A stretch of DNA of 34,846 nucleotides, taken from positions 1 through 34,846 of the forward strand of contig JAQWFM010000022.1 in assembly GCA_028704415.1 (NCBI GenBank), given 5' to 3'. The notes under the pieces were generated by a model. It was not told the origin of the DNA and made no database searches. It saw nothing but the letters and a program-made list of their open reading frames with translations. Position numbers and translations under genes: made by a program. This DNA is from Oscillospiraceae bacterium (GTDB taxonomy: Bacteria > Bacillota > Clostridia > Saccharofermentanales > Fastidiosipilaceae). This document shows positions 16,254-25,821 of the stretch, one piece after another. Every line of letters starts with the position of its first letter. The stretch's first letter is position 1.

Positions 16254-17015
16254 ATGTCAAGACAAAACATTTATGATGACCGGGACTTCTTTTTGCAGTA
16301 TCTGGAGCTGCGCCAAAATCCCTACAGCGCCAATGCGGTCGAAGAAAATCCGGCCCTGCTGGCGCTCCTGGGTGAGGTGAAAAATCAACGGGTCCTGGAC
16401 CTGGGCTGTGGCTACGGGGAAATGTGCCAAACTATAGCTGGTCTTGGCGCTGCGCAAGTCCAGGGGATTGATCTGTCTGAAAAGATGATTCATCTGGCCT
16501 GCCAGCAAAATAAGTGGCCTCAAGTCAGTTTTAGTTGTATGGCAATGGAAGATATCGGTCAACTGGATGGGCAGTATGACTTGATTATAAGTTCGCTGGC
16601 ACTGCACTACATTGAGGATTATGAGGCCTTAATGAGGCAGGTTTTCTATCGACTTAAACCGGGGGGACGGTTTGTATTTTCTCAGGAACATCCCCTGACC
16701 ACCGCGCCGCTTAAAGGCCCTGAGTGGATCAGAACAGCTGACGGACAGGTAGATCACCACCGCCTGACGGACTACATGCACAGCGGCGCCCGCCGTGTTG
16801 ACTGGCTGGTTGATGGTGTCATCAAATATCACCGGACTTTTTCTGACCTCATTAATGGTTTAACGGCGGCAGGTTTGCAGCTTGATCAGCTGCAAGAGCC
16901 GCTGCCATCCGCAGATTTGCTGCAGCAAAAGCCACAATATGCCAAAACCTGGCACAAGCCAGACTTTTTGTTGATCCGCGCGCTTAAGCCAGGTCAGGAG
17001 CAGGAGCAGGCTTAA
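16254..17015 (+). CDS. SAM-dependent class I methyltransferase
   Basis: A 253-residue methyltransferase. Motif I VLDLGCGYGE lies near residues 45-54, the acidic ribose-binding position is in VQGIDLSEKM, motif II is DLIISSLALHYIED, and motif III is LKPGGRFVFSQEHP. This matches the UbiE/SmtA-like group, which methylate small molecules. AGGAGG (16235-16240) is 13 bases before ATG 16254, longer than usual. It is divergent from hrb and convergent with the C-S lyase gene. The substrate cannot be told from sequence. Confidence 0.88.
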   Translation: MSRQNIYDDRDFFLQYLELRQNPYSANAVEENPALLALLGEVKNQRVLDLGCGYGEMCQTIAGLGAAQVQGIDLSEKMIHLACQQNKWPQVSFSCMAMEDIGQLDGQYDLIISSLALHYIEDYEALMRQVFYRLKPGGRFVFSQEHPLTTAPLKGPEWIRTADGQVDHHRLTDYMHSGARRVDWLVDGVIKYHRTFSDLINGLTAAGLQLDQLQEPLPSADLLQQKPQYAKTWHKPDFLLIRALKPGQEQEQA

Positions 17016-17042
17016 GCCGCTTGGCCAAGCTGTGGCGGGACC

Positions 17043-17070
17043 GGCTACTACATTGTGGCTACTACATTGA
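17043..17070. repeat. 14-base tandem duplication
   Basis: GGCTACTACATTGT (17043-17056) is followed directly by GGCTACTACATTGA (17057-17070). It lies in the gap between two convergent genes and looks like a small slippage duplication. CTGTGGCG and CGCCGCAG flank it and could form an imperfect stem. Confidence 0.8.
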
Positions 17071-17124
17071 CCACGCCGCAGCGAGCCCACGCTTCTCCCG
17101 CGCCTCAGACAAAGACGTTCAGGT

Positions 17125-18330
17125 TTATTGGCTAAAAACATATTCATCCAGCCGCCGGAACGCTTCCTGAACACGACTCAAAGGCAGAGCCAGATTCATG
17201 CGGATATGGCAGGGACCGTGAAAAGCGGTGCCATCCTGCCAGGCCACACCTACATCCCAGCCTGCGCTTAGCAGGTCGTTAATGCTGCGGTGGTGTGTCG
17301 CGCACCACTCTGTGCAGTCTAAAAAGAGCATATAGGTGCCTTCCGCCGGGAATACCCGCACGCCATTAAAGTGCTGAGCTATGTAATCACAGGCATATGT
17401 TACATTACCGCTCAAGACCTCACGCAATGCATCTACCCAGGCTGCGCCTTCAGGTGAATAAGCACCCATCAAAGCATGCATGGACAACACATTCATGCTA
17501 TTGCAGTGCGACAAAGACGCTTCCTTGTTGATCCGGTCTCTCAGCCAGCTGTTGTAAGTAATTTGATAGCTGCCAACTAAGCCTGCCAGGTTGAACGTCT
17601 TGGATGGCGCATATAGCGCGGTGGTCCGCTGTCTGGCGTCTGGGGACACCGATTGCGTAGGGATGTGCTGGTGCTCGTTCAGCGTCAGGTCTGACCAGAT
17701 TTCATCAGAAATTACGTAGACATTATGCTCACGGAACACGGACATCGCTTGCTCAATTTCCCAGCGCTCCCAGACGCGGCCGCAGGGGTTGTGGGGAGAG
17801 CAAAAAATGGCGGCATGAATATGCTCTTGAGCTAATTTTTGGGCCATATCGGCAAAATCCATCCGCCAACAGCCTTGGGCATCCGGTTGCAGCTGACTGT
17901 GAATGATTTTGTAGCCATTGTTTTCCAGCGCATGGGTGAAGCCTACGTAGGTCGGTGCGTGCAGCAATACCTTGTCTCCCTTGGAGCACAAAACGTTGAG
18001 CGCACTGATGACCCCGCCCAGCACCCCATTGGCATAGCTGATGTCTGCAGGTCTAATGCCGGATACCTTATTACGTGTCTGCTGCCACCAACTGATGGCT
18101 TCATAATAAGCCCGTGGCGGCGAAAAATAGCCATAGGCCGGATGCTCAATCCGGGCTTGCAGCGCTAGCTGGATAGACGGTGCAGTGGGAAAGTTCATAT
18201 CTGCCACCCACATGGGGATGGCGTCAAAGCCGTCTTTAGGCGCTCCGGGAGCGGTTCCGTGTCCAATGCCGTCCACCGCAATGGCATCTTTGCCATGTCG
18301 GTCTAAAATAGTTGTAAAATCAAAGGACAT
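17125..18330 (-). CDS. malY: PLP-dependent C-S lyase / aminotransferase, MalY-PatB family
   Basis: A 401-residue fold-type I PLP enzyme. It starts with FDFTTILDRHGKD, and has PMWVADMNFPTAP (35-51), YGYFSP, the cofactor-contact CSPHNPCGRVW (178-187), SDEIWSDL (208-215) and the Schiff-base Lys244 in YAPSKTFNLAGL. These are the marks of MalY/PatB cystathionine beta-lyases, which cleave cystathionine or cysteine conjugates to pyruvate, ammonia and a thiol. All key residues are present and length is normal. It is alone on its strand and divergent from the PNPOx-family gene; its start is about 210 bases from that gene. Confidence 0.92.
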   Translation of the reverse strand: MSFDFTTILDRHGKDAIAVDGIGHGTAPGAPKDGFDAIPMWVADMNFPTAPSIQLALQARIEHPAYGYFSPPRAYYEAISWWQQTRNKVSGIRPADISYANGVLGGVISALNVLCSKGDKVLLHAPTYVGFTHALENNGYKIIHSQLQPDAQGCWRMDFADMAQKLAQEHIHAAIFCSPHNPCGRVWERWEIEQAMSVFREHNVYVISDEIWSDLTLNEHQHIPTQSVSPDARQRTTALYAPSKTFNLAGLVGSYQITYNSWLRDRINKEASLSHCNSMNVLSMHALMGAYSPEGAAWVDALREVLSGNVTYACDYIAQHFNGVRVFPAEGTYMLFLDCTEWCATHHRSINDLLSAGWDVGVAWQDGTAFHGPCHIRMNLALPLSRVQEAFRRLDEYVFSQ

Positions 18331-18542
18331 ATTTCACAAGCCTCATTTCTTCAATATGTGCAGGCTCTGATTGAGCTCTGTCATCAAGACTGCGCTCAAT
18401 TGGTCTGCTCATTACACAGTAGTAAGATCCTAACGCAGCGCTGACGTTAACTCAAGCCGTTTGGCTTTAATTAACCAATCCCTCCTGCCTGCAATTTGAA
18501 AAGTTATAATATACGGTAAAAATACTATTTAAAGGAGTAACA

Positions 18543-19016
18543 ATGATGTTCAGACCAATGAGGCGGAGCAAGCAACAGATATCGGCTGCTGAATGTGAGC
18601 AAATTTTGTGCAGTGCCGCCCGCGGTGTGCTGGCTGTGGCAGACGAAGACGGCTATCCATATGCCTTTCCCATGAATTATCTGTACCGGGATGAAAAAAT
18701 TTATTTTCACAGTGCCCGCAGCGGTCATAAACTGGCTGCCCTTGCCAAAGACCCGCAGGTTTCTTTTTGTGTGATGAATCAGGGTTATAAAAAAGCCGGC
18801 GAATGGGCGCTGAACATTGCCAGCGTGATTGTCTTTGGTCAGATGCGCTTGTTGGAGGCAGGCCCGGAGGCGGAAAGCCGGCTGCGTCAGATCGGCCTAA
18901 AATACTATCCCGACGCGGTGCAGACTGAGGCAGCTGTTCGCCAAGGGGCAGAACATGTGCAGATCCTGGTTTTAGAGCCTGACTTCATAAGTGGAAAACT
19001 AGTGAAGGAATCTTGA
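18543..19016 (+). CDS. Pyridoxamine 5'-phosphate oxidase-family protein (NimA-like)
   Basis: A 157-residue split-barrel flavin-binding protein. It opens with MFRPMRRSKQQIS and has GVLAVADEDGYPYAFPMNY, IYFHSARSGHKLAAL and VSFCVM, the layout of the small PNPOx group that includes NimA-type nitroimidazole reductases. AAAGGAG precedes the start; ATG 18543 or ATG 18546 could be used. A perfect TATAAT lies at 18505-18510 without a good -35 box. It probably binds FMN or haem; substrate unknown. The partner gene on the other strand is the C-S lyase, but no functional link is clear. Confidence 0.88.
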   Translation: MMFRPMRRSKQQISAAECEQILCSAARGVLAVADEDGYPYAFPMNYLYRDEKIYFHSARSGHKLAALAKDPQVSFCVMNQGYKKAGEWALNIASVIVFGQMRLLEAGPEAESRLRQIGLKYYPDAVQTEAAVRQGAEHVQILVLEPDFISGKLVKES

Positions 19017-19024
19017 TTTAGTCC

Positions 19025-19079
19025 TTGCGATATGCCAAATGTTCGCTTATACTAAAAATGAAATTAGGATAACCTAATT
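19025..19079 (+). promoter_or_regulatory. Promoter with overlapping operator-like inverted repeat
   Basis: TTGCGA (19025-19030) and TATACT (19048-19053) are 17 bases apart. Just downstream, near the expected transcript start, is a perfect 7-base inverted repeat AATTAGG-ATAA-CCTAATT (19062-19079). The TTAGG...CCTAA arms resemble operators of DtxR-type metal repressors, but the spacing is shorter than their usual 19-base box, so this is only a hint. It would control the 33-residue membrane peptide at 19119. Confidence 0.5.
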
Positions 19080-19118
19080 ACCGCGCAAGCCAGGCTTATG
19101 GAGGGTAAGGAGTTCTTA

Positions 19119-19220
19119 ATGATGGATAAGTTAAGCAGACAAGTTTTTAAAGAAAAGCGAACGGTACTCATCCTATGTGCCGTGGTAATCGTATTAGGAT
19201 TTATAACCTATCTCATGTAA
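19119..19220 (+). CDS. 33-residue single-span membrane peptide
   Basis: A very short gene. ATG 19119 (or 19122) follows AAGGAG by 6 bases, an excellent ribosome site. The product is a basic N-terminal part (MMDKLSRQVFKEKRT) and one hydrophobic helix (VLILCAVVIVLGFITYL) with almost nothing after it. It has its own promoter and operator-like repeat upstream and a terminator about 125 bases after its stop, so it looks like a stand-alone, regulated unit. Small proteins of this shape often tune transporters or sensor kinases; the target here is unknown. Confidence 0.65.
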   Translation: MMDKLSRQVFKEKRTVLILCAVVIVLGFITYLM

Positions 19221-19345
19221 GTGTTGACTGGGGCAGCCCGAGGGGATCCCTGCCCCGCTCTGAGTGACAACCGTGAGGATAGGGCCAGCCTTTACAGCTA
19301 ATCAGTTAATGTGCCATAAACCATTTAAGAAAAACATGAATGTGC

Positions 19346-19385
19346 AGCTCGTAACAACTCCTTAAGTTTGTTACGGGCTTTTTTA
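19346..19385 (+). terminator. Rho-independent terminator
   Basis: AGCTCGTAACAA (19346-19357) pairs with TTGTTACGGGCT (19368-19379, one G-T pair) around a short loop, followed by a T run (19379-19384). It ends the transcript of the small membrane peptide and separates it from the radical SAM gene. Between 19221 and 19345 I see only a GC-rich hairpin, GGGGCAG...CTGCCCC. Confidence 0.85.
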
Positions 19386-19494
19386 CACGAATTACAAAAG
19401 TGGGTAAAAGAAAGTTTCGGGAAAAGTCTATTATAAACCTATAAACGATATTGAGTGTTTTAATAATTAGCCAAGTGATTTAGGGGGTTTTATT

Positions 19495-20892
19495 ATGATG
19501 ACAGTCACCGACAAGATTAAACAGACCGCGGCTATGAAGGCTTTTGATTATGTGGTAAAAGATCCGGAGCATAATCTGCCTAAATTGCTGGATACCATCA
19601 TCAAACTGGATGACTCAGGATCTGTCAGTAAACAATTGACCACGATTAAAACAGCATACCAGGATAAAGACGGCAACTGGCGTCAGCTGATTGACAGCGT
19701 GATAAATGAAGTAAATCCGGGGGAAATCCGCCGCATGTTTCAGGCTTTAGCGGTGAATGATGCCTTGATTGGCGGCAAGCACCGTAAAGAATATATGAAA
19801 AAATACAATTGCAATATTCCGACCATGATTTTGATGGACCCGACCTCCGCCTGCAATCTGCGTTGCACCGGCTGCTGGGCGGCGGAATACGGCCATCAGC
19901 TTAACCTGACCCTGGAGGATCTGGAAGATATTATCCGCCAGGGCGAGGAGTTTGGCTGCTATATTTATCTCTACTCCGGCGGTGAACCGCTAATGCGGAA
20001 AAAAGACCTGATCACTTTATGTGAACGGCATCCTGAATGTGGTTTTCTGGCCTTTACCAACGCAACTCAAATTGACGAAACGTTTGCGGATGAGATGCTG
20101 CGGGTGGGCAATTTTTTGCCGGCTATCAGTGTAGAAGGCTTTGAAGCGGATACAGATTTCCGCCGGGGCAAAGGCACCTTTAAGGCAGTCATGAAAGCGA
20201 TGGAAATACTGCGCCGCAAAAAGCTGGCTTTTGGCATTTCCTGCTGCTACACCAGCAAAAACGCGGAATTCATTGGCAGCGAGGAATACTTTGATGCCAT
20301 GATCAACTGGGGCGCTAAATTCTGCTGGTTCTTTACGTATATGCCGATTGGCAAAGCGGCTGTGCCGGACTTGATGGCCACCGCCGCCCAGCGCAAGTAT
20401 ATGTATGAACAGGTCCGCAAATTCAGAGCCACTAAACCGTTGTTTACCATCGATTTTTGGAATGATGGTGAATACATCGATGGCTGTATTGCCGGTGGGC
20501 GCTGCTATCTGCATATTAATGCGGAAGGAGATATTGAGCCCTGCGGGTTTATCCATTATGCGGATTCCAATATTCATACTGACCGTCTGTTGGACGCCTT
20601 CCAGAAGCCACTGTTTATGGGCTATCATGACAATCAGCCCTTCAATAAAAATCAGCTGCGGCCTTGCCCGGTCCTGGATAATCCCGGTCGCCTGACTTCC
20701 ATTGTGGCTCATAGCAACGCCAAGTCCACGGATATCATGGATACTGAAACAGCCAAAGAATACTCTGATAAGTGCGTGGAGCGGGCGCAGGCCTGGGCAC
20801 CGGTAGCCCGGGATATCTGGCAAAACAGCGTGCGGGGACAGGCTGCTCTGGATAAGGCGGAGAAAGAAAAACTACCGGAAAAACAAGTATAA
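19495..20892 (+). CDS. Radical SAM enzyme of unknown substrate
   Basis: A 465-residue radical SAM protein. After an N-terminal helical region of about 105 residues comes DPTSACNLRCTGC, with the 4Fe-4S ligands Cys120, Cys124 and Cys127 (CX3CX2C). YLYSGGEPLM carries the GGE motif that contacts SAM. Further Cys occur in CIAGGRCYLHINAEGDIEPCGF and RPCPVLD, which suggests an extra Fe-S cluster of the SPASM/twitch type. GGGGG lies 7 bases before ATG 19495. It stands alone after a terminator, with the two-component genes 134 bases downstream. I do not know its substrate. It is not next to a peptide precursor, so a peptide-maturing role is not indicated by context. Confidence 0.9.
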   Translation: MMTVTDKIKQTAAMKAFDYVVKDPEHNLPKLLDTIIKLDDSGSVSKQLTTIKTAYQDKDGNWRQLIDSVINEVNPGEIRRMFQALAVNDALIGGKHRKEYMKKYNCNIPTMILMDPTSACNLRCTGCWAAEYGHQLNLTLEDLEDIIRQGEEFGCYIYLYSGGEPLMRKKDLITLCERHPECGFLAFTNATQIDETFADEMLRVGNFLPAISVEGFEADTDFRRGKGTFKAVMKAMEILRRKKLAFGISCCYTSKNAEFIGSEEYFDAMINWGAKFCWFFTYMPIGKAAVPDLMATAAQRKYMYEQVRKFRATKPLFTIDFWNDGEYIDGCIAGGRCYLHINAEGDIEPCGFIHYADSNIHTDRLLDAFQKPLFMGYHDNQPFNKNQLRPCPVLDNPGRLTSIVAHSNAKSTDIMDTETAKEYSDKCVERAQAWAPVARDIWQNSVRGQAALDKAEKEKLPEKQV

Positions 20893-21026
20893 AGTTGTCT
20901 GATTCTACCAGAATGACAGGACCCAGACTTTAAAAATACGGTTATACTGTTAAAATATAGCCAGATTGGAGTAATTGATAGAGTGTCTGAGTCGCCGGCC
21001 GGTGCAGCCTGGGGAAAGGCCTGTCT

Positions 21027-22702
21027 ATGCTTAAGGTGTTTCTGGTAGAAGATGAGTATATTATCCGGGAAAGTATAAAAAAGACCATAAATTGGGAGGC
21101 TGAAGGCTTTTGCCTGACTGGGGAAGCCGGAGATGGCGAACGCGCTTATCCGATGATTCTCAAAGCGGAGCCGGACATTGTCATTACGGACATCCGGATG
21201 CCGTTTATGGACGGGCTTGAGTTAGCGCGCCTGATCAGGGTTAAATTGCCGCAAACCCGCATCATTATTCTCAGCGGGCATGATGAATTTGATTATGCCC
21301 GTGAGGCAATACAAATTGGGGTGACCGAATACCTGCTCAAGCCCATCAGCGGCGCGACGCTGTTGACCGCCATTCATGGCGTGGCGCAAAAAATCCAGGC
21401 CGATCAGGCTAAGCTGGATTACCGGGCCATTTATGAGAAGAGCATGCCGAAAAACAAAAACTAGCGCGCACTGATTTTTTTAAAAACCTGGTGGATGGTA
21501 AGCTGAGCATGAGTCAGGCCCTGGAACAAGGGCAGCATTTTGGGATGGACCTGTCGGCCATTTGGTATCAGGTTATGTTATTTCAGGTGCGCGGCCGGGA
21601 CCTGGCAGCTCCGGTCAGGGCTGATGCGGCGGAAGCGGACCGTCAGGCTTTGGAAATAGAAGACACTATCATGGATCTGGTGGCGGTGCAAGGCCAGGCT
21701 GAAATGTATGAGCAAATCGGGGACACGCTCTGTTTCCTGCTGATGGCTCAAACCAGGGCGGAGCTGGCTGAGACCAAGAGCAGCCTGATCTCCAAAATGA
21801 AGCAAACCGCGGAAGGCAGCGATAAGTTACTGTACTTCATTGGCATAGGGCAGGCAGTCAGCCGCTTGCATGAAATTAAGACTGCCTATCAATCGGCCAG
21901 CCGGGCTTTTTCCCGCCGCTTCTTTAGCAGCAGCAGCGGCATTTTCAGAGATACTGACTCCGGGATCGTACCGGAAACGGAGCAGACAGAACTAGATATC
22001 AGCCGATTGAATATGGACAAACTGGACCGGCGGATTGTGTACAACTTCCTGGCCAGCGGTACAGCTGAGGATGTGTCGGATTTTGTGCGCAATTACCTGA
22101 TCGGCCTGGGCCGCGACAATCTTAACTCTCTGTTGCTGCGTCAGTATGTTCTGCTTGATACTATTTTTGCCATGGCGGCTTTTTTGAAAAATGAGGGCAT
22201 CAGTACGGCTCAACTGGAGCAGTTCCAAAATCAGTTCCGCGGGCTTAATGCCAATCTGAGCCTGGAGCAGGCGGAGACGCTGTTGTGCCAATGCTTTGAC
22301 AGTGCGCTGACCTTAAGGGATTCTCAGTCCCGGCAGCAGTATGGGCGTTTGATAGAGCAGGCTAAAACCTATATTGATACGCATTTTGCCTGTGAGGATA
22401 TTTCCCTGGCTGCGGTAGCGTCCAGTGTCCATTTCAGCCCCAATCATTTCAGCAGTATCTTTGGGCAGCAAACCGGACTTAGCTTCATTGAGTATTTAAC
22501 CCAGGTCAGGATGGCTAAAGCCAGAGACCTGTTGTGTTGCAGTAATCTTAAAAGCGCTGAGATCGCATTTCAGGTCGGATATAAAGATCCCCAGTATTTT
22601 TGCTATGTCTTTAAAAAGACGCACAATATGACCCCGATGGAGTTCCGCAGCCAGCGGGGAAGCAAGGCGGCCCATGTATCTGCGGGAGCCTCATTTATAT
22701 GA
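21027..22702 (+). pseudogene. YesN-type response regulator with AraC output, frameshifted
   Basis: An intact product would be about 558 residues: a receiver domain (phosphoacceptor Asp55 in VITDIRMP, Lys in EYLLKPIS), a long middle domain, and a C-terminal AraC/XylS DNA-binding pair (ISLAAVASSVHFSPNHFSSIF ... VGYKDPQYFCYVFKKTHNMTP). The receiver frame ends at TAG 21462-21464 after KNKN; frame -1 resumes as LARTDFFKNLVDGK and runs to 22702. Loss of one A in the run at 21456-21460 explains it. If real, it would give a lone receiver and a separate DNA-binding part. GGGGAAAGG precedes ATG 21027. It overlaps the kinase gene by ATGA and most likely regulates the adjacent ytf importer. Confidence 0.85.
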
Positions 22703-24291
22703 GCCCGCGGGTGTGGGCGGTATGGCGTTGGGCAGGGCTGAAACATCCCGGTTCAATCAATATCCCGTCAAACCGCCGGCGGAGCCGCCATGAACACAGT
22801 ATCAGGGGAAAAATCCTGTTTTTTTCATGGCAGGCTTTACTGCCGGTTTTTATTCTGGCGGTTTATGCTATTTTGTCCATGGGAACGGTCTACCAAAAGT
22901 ATGACCACATTGTCCGGAATATCACCTCGGCTAATACCTACAATGTCAATCTTAAAAAGAATCTGGATGAGTCCATGTATCTGATTGTAATTGGCTCCCT
23001 GCGCTGGTCAGATCTCAAAGATACGGACAGCCCAGAAAATCCCTATGTCATTTTGGATGCCGCCGAAACTGATTTTAAGACCATGTTGCAGGCTGCCGAC
23101 GATCCGGAAATGCGCAATACGCTTAAGGCTATCCTGAAACTCAGCGAAATCCTGCGTAAACGAATGGATGACATAATCCGCAATGTGGAAACTGGCGGAC
23201 ATTACGACGACAACGTCGAAATGCTGGATATGAATATTAACATTCTGACCAAACTGATCCAGGATGATATCGCCGATTACATTTATCAGGAAGCCTCCAG
23301 TATGGAATTAGTCCGCCAGGAGGTGTCGCGGCAGGCCAGCCGCACGACAGCCCTGCTGGCTGCCTTACTGGCCTTTCTGTTTATCGGTTCGGTCATTTCC
23401 TCCAATGCTTTTTCCAGCATCGTTACGGACCCAATTCAGCAACTCTGCAGTTTATCCTCCCGCTTTGCGGAAGGTGATTTCTCGGTGCGGATTAAGCTGA
23501 ACAGTCATGATGAGCTGGAAAAACTGGGCGACAGCTTTAACCAAATGGTGGCAGAAATTGCTTCGCTGGTTGAAGATATTAAACGCGAACAGAATAATCT
23601 CAAAGAGATTGAACTGAAACTGCTGCAAGAACAGATCAATCCCCACTTTTTATATAATACCCTGGATGCGATCAGCTGGTTGACTGAATCCGGGGAAAAA
23701 GCTCAGGCGGTCAGTATGATTGCTTCCTTATCTAACTTTTTCAGAACCGCGCTCAGCAAGGGCCGCAGCCGCATCAGGGTTGAAGAGGAAATCAGTCATA
23801 TCCGCAGTTATCTGGAAATCCAACAATTCAGGTATAAAGATATTTTGTCTTACCAGATTGATGTTAAGCCCGAAATCATGTCCTGCCTGATCCTCAAACT
23901 CACCTTGCAGCCGGTGGTTGAAAATGCCCTTTATCACGGCATCAAACATAAGCGCGAAAAAGGTTGTATTGTGCTGCAAGGCGAGCTTACGAAAACAGGT
24001 GAGCTGTGCTTTGTGGTCAAAGATAATGGCATTGGCATGACCCCCTCCGAGCTTAAGCATGCGCAGGCGCTTCTGACGGGAGAAGCCGTAGACCCCAGTC
24101 AACATGGCTTTGGCCTCAATAATCTGCAGCAACGGATTCAGATGAATTACGGCGCTGCATATGGCGTCAGGATAGACAGCCATTACGGCCAGGGCACAAC
24201 GGTTACCCTAAGCTTGCCGGCAGAGCCGGCAGGCGCGTTGCCCGTCACTGCAGAAACGGTAAATCAAGTCGCCATGACGGCCAGACCGTAA
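22699..24291 (+). CDS. YesM-type sensor histidine kinase
   Basis: A 530-residue membrane kinase. A first hydrophobic segment lies at about 43-62, an outer sensory region at about 65-215, a second segment at about 218-240 (ALLAALLAFLFIGSVIS), then HAMP (SSIVTDPIQQL ... DELEKLGDSFNQM). The phospho-acceptor is His316 in EQINPHFLYNTLDAI, the His_kinase signature of the YesM/LytS group, followed by an ATPase domain with N box VVENALYHGIKH, DNGIGM and GFGLNNL. The start at ATG 22699 overlaps the regulator (ATGA). The first 35 residues are basic and unusual, so a later start is possible. Kinases of this group sense sugars or sugar-binding proteins. Confidence 0.92.
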   Translation: MSPRVWAVWRWAGLKHPGSINIPSNRRRSRHEHSIRGKILFFSWQALLPVFILAVYAILSMGTVYQKYDHIVRNITSANTYNVNLKKNLDESMYLIVIGSLRWSDLKDTDSPENPYVILDAAETDFKTMLQAADDPEMRNTLKAILKLSEILRKRMDDIIRNVETGGHYDDNVEMLDMNINILTKLIQDDIADYIYQEASSMELVRQEVSRQASRTTALLAALLAFLFIGSVISSNAFSSIVTDPIQQLCSLSSRFAEGDFSVRIKLNSHDELEKLGDSFNQMVAEIASLVEDIKREQNNLKEIELKLLQEQINPHFLYNTLDAISWLTESGEKAQAVSMIASLSNFFRTALSKGRSRIRVEEEISHIRSYLEIQQFRYKDILSYQIDVKPEIMSCLILKLTLQPVVENALYHGIKHKREKGCIVLQGELTKTGELCFVVKDNGIGMTPSELKHAQALLTGEAVDPSQHGFGLNNLQQRIQMNYGAAYGVRIDSHYGQGTTVTLSLPAEPAGALPVTAETVNQVAMTARP

Positions 24292-24511
24292 TTATTTCAA
24301 CTGCAAATCGTAAAAAATCCTCATGGTATGGGCTGAACAGCGCAAGGCAGATAAAAAAACTAACTGCTTTAAGTAAAAGTTCCTTATACAATAATATAGT
24401 CGCTTTGTACAATTAAGACAGATAAAGACCTGACTCATCCGACAAGCTGACTATATATTGCCTGGATGTGGCAGCGTCAGGAGCAGAAAGCGATCTGAAG
24501 GAGGATTTTTT

Positions 24512-25636
24512 ATGAAGAAAAAAATGATCAGCACGATACTGGCTCTGTCTATGGTGACAGCGGTTCTGACCGGCTGCAGTGGCTCCGGATCAGGGACGGC
24601 TGCGACCACCGCTGCCAAAGCGGACACAACGACGGCTGCAGAGGCAGCTACGACTAAGGCGGACAGCGCGGATGATTCAGGCAAGACCCTGACCATCGGC
24701 TTCTCCCAGGTCGGAGCTGAGTCAGACTGGAGAACGGCCAACACAGAATCCATGAAGAGCACCTTTTCCGCTGAAAACGGCTACAATCTGATCTTTGACG
24801 ACGCACAGCAAAAACAGGAAAACCAGATTACAGCGATTCGTAATTTCATTCAGCAGGAAGTGGATTACATTGTGCTGGCTCCGGTTACGGAAACCGGCTG
24901 GGATACAGTTTTACAGGAGGCCAAGGATGCGGGCATTCTGGTCATTATTGTTGACCGTATGGTGAATGTATCTGATGACAGTCTTTATACTGCCTGGGTT
25001 GGTTCAGATTTTGAACTTGAAGGTCAAAAGGCAGCGGAATGGCTGAACAGCTTTGCGACGGCCAAGGGCATTGATCCCAAGAGCCTGAATATTGTGGATA
25101 TTCAGGGGACCATAGGCGCTTCAGCTCAGATCGGCCGGACGAAGGGGTTACAGGATGCAGTAGACAAGTACGGCTGGAATCTGCTTGAAGCCACCACCGG
25201 TGAGTTTACGCAGGCTAAAGGCCAGGAAGTCATGGAGTCCATGCTGAAGTCTTATGACAATATCAATGTGGTTTACTGCGAAAACGATAACGAAGCCTTT
25301 GGCGCCATAGACGCGCTGGAGGCTGCCGGGAAGACGGTTGGTTCCGATATTGCTAATGGCGAAGTCATGGTTATGTCTTTTGATTCCACCAAAGCGAGTT
25401 TAACCGATGTACTCAGCAAAAAAATCACTCTGAATACAGAATGCAACCCCTTGCATGGCCCCCGGGTAGAAGATATCATCAAGGCTTTGGAAGCCGGCCA
25501 GACCGTAGATAAGAAGAAGTATGTGGATGAGTCCATCTTTGCGGTGGATGATACGGTCAAATCGGTTACCGTAGATGGCAACAGCTATGATGTGACGGTT
25601 GTGACTCAGGACGTGATTGATCAGCGGGCCTACTAA
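24512..25636 (+). CDS. ytfQ: Galactofuranose-type ABC importer, substrate-binding lipoprotein
   Basis: A 374-residue lipoprotein: signal MKKKMISTILALSMVTAVLTGC with lipidated Cys22, then a Thr/Ala linker (25-55), then a type I periplasmic-binding fold. LTIGFSQVGAESDWR, QQKQENQI, LAPVTETGWD, IQGTIGAS and FTQAKGQEVMES match YtfQ of E. coli closely by eye, including the sugar-contact residues. AAGGAGG is 7 bases before ATG 24512, which decides the start. It should capture galactofuranose or a related furanose sugar outside the cell and deliver it to the YtfR/T/YjfF complex. A terminator-like hairpin after the gene would keep its level above that of the membrane parts. Confidence 0.88.
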   Translation: MKKKMISTILALSMVTAVLTGCSGSGSGTAATTAAKADTTTAAEAATTKADSADDSGKTLTIGFSQVGAESDWRTANTESMKSTFSAENGYNLIFDDAQQKQENQITAIRNFIQQEVDYIVLAPVTETGWDTVLQEAKDAGILVIIVDRMVNVSDDSLYTAWVGSDFELEGQKAAEWLNSFATAKGIDPKSLNIVDIQGTIGASAQIGRTKGLQDAVDKYGWNLLEATTGEFTQAKGQEVMESMLKSYDNINVVYCENDNEAFGAIDALEAAGKTVGSDIANGEVMVMSFDSTKASLTDVLSKKITLNTECNPLHGPRVEDIIKALEAGQTVDKKKYVDESIFAVDDTVKSVTVDGNSYDVTVVTQDVIDQRAY

Positions 25637-25735
25637 TTAAGGCCTGTCACCTCAAAGCCAGCACGCCGGTTGCTTGCCCGCGGGGTCAAACCCTGCCGCG
25701 GTGACAGCACACATCACTCTGGCGTTACCCGGCTG

Positions 25736-25785
25736 ACAGCGCGGCGTCCTCAGGCAGTACCTGAAAGGAGCCGCGCTGTTATTTT
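25736..25785 (+). terminator. Terminator/attenuator between ytfQ and ytfR
   Basis: A perfect 10-base stem ACAGCGCGGC (25736-25745) with GCCGCGCTGT (25770-25779), with an inner TCAGG-CAGTA-CCTGA hairpin, followed by TATTTT. It lies between the binding-protein gene and the ATPase gene of one operon, where partial termination would raise binding protein over transporter. Confidence 0.7.
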
Positions 25786-25821
25786 GAGCTGCGGGCGGGT
25801 CAGCAAGAAAGGAAGAAGCTT

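Noticed and set aside
18425-18475. A small hairpin AAGCCGTTTGGCTT between the divergent genes as a terminator
   Set aside because: The stem is only four to five base pairs and it lies in a divergent promoter region.
19495-20892. Radical SAM enzyme as the maturation enzyme for the precursor peptides
   Set aside because: It is more than 10 kb away from the precursors, behind its own upstream terminator, and has no evident leader-binding domain.
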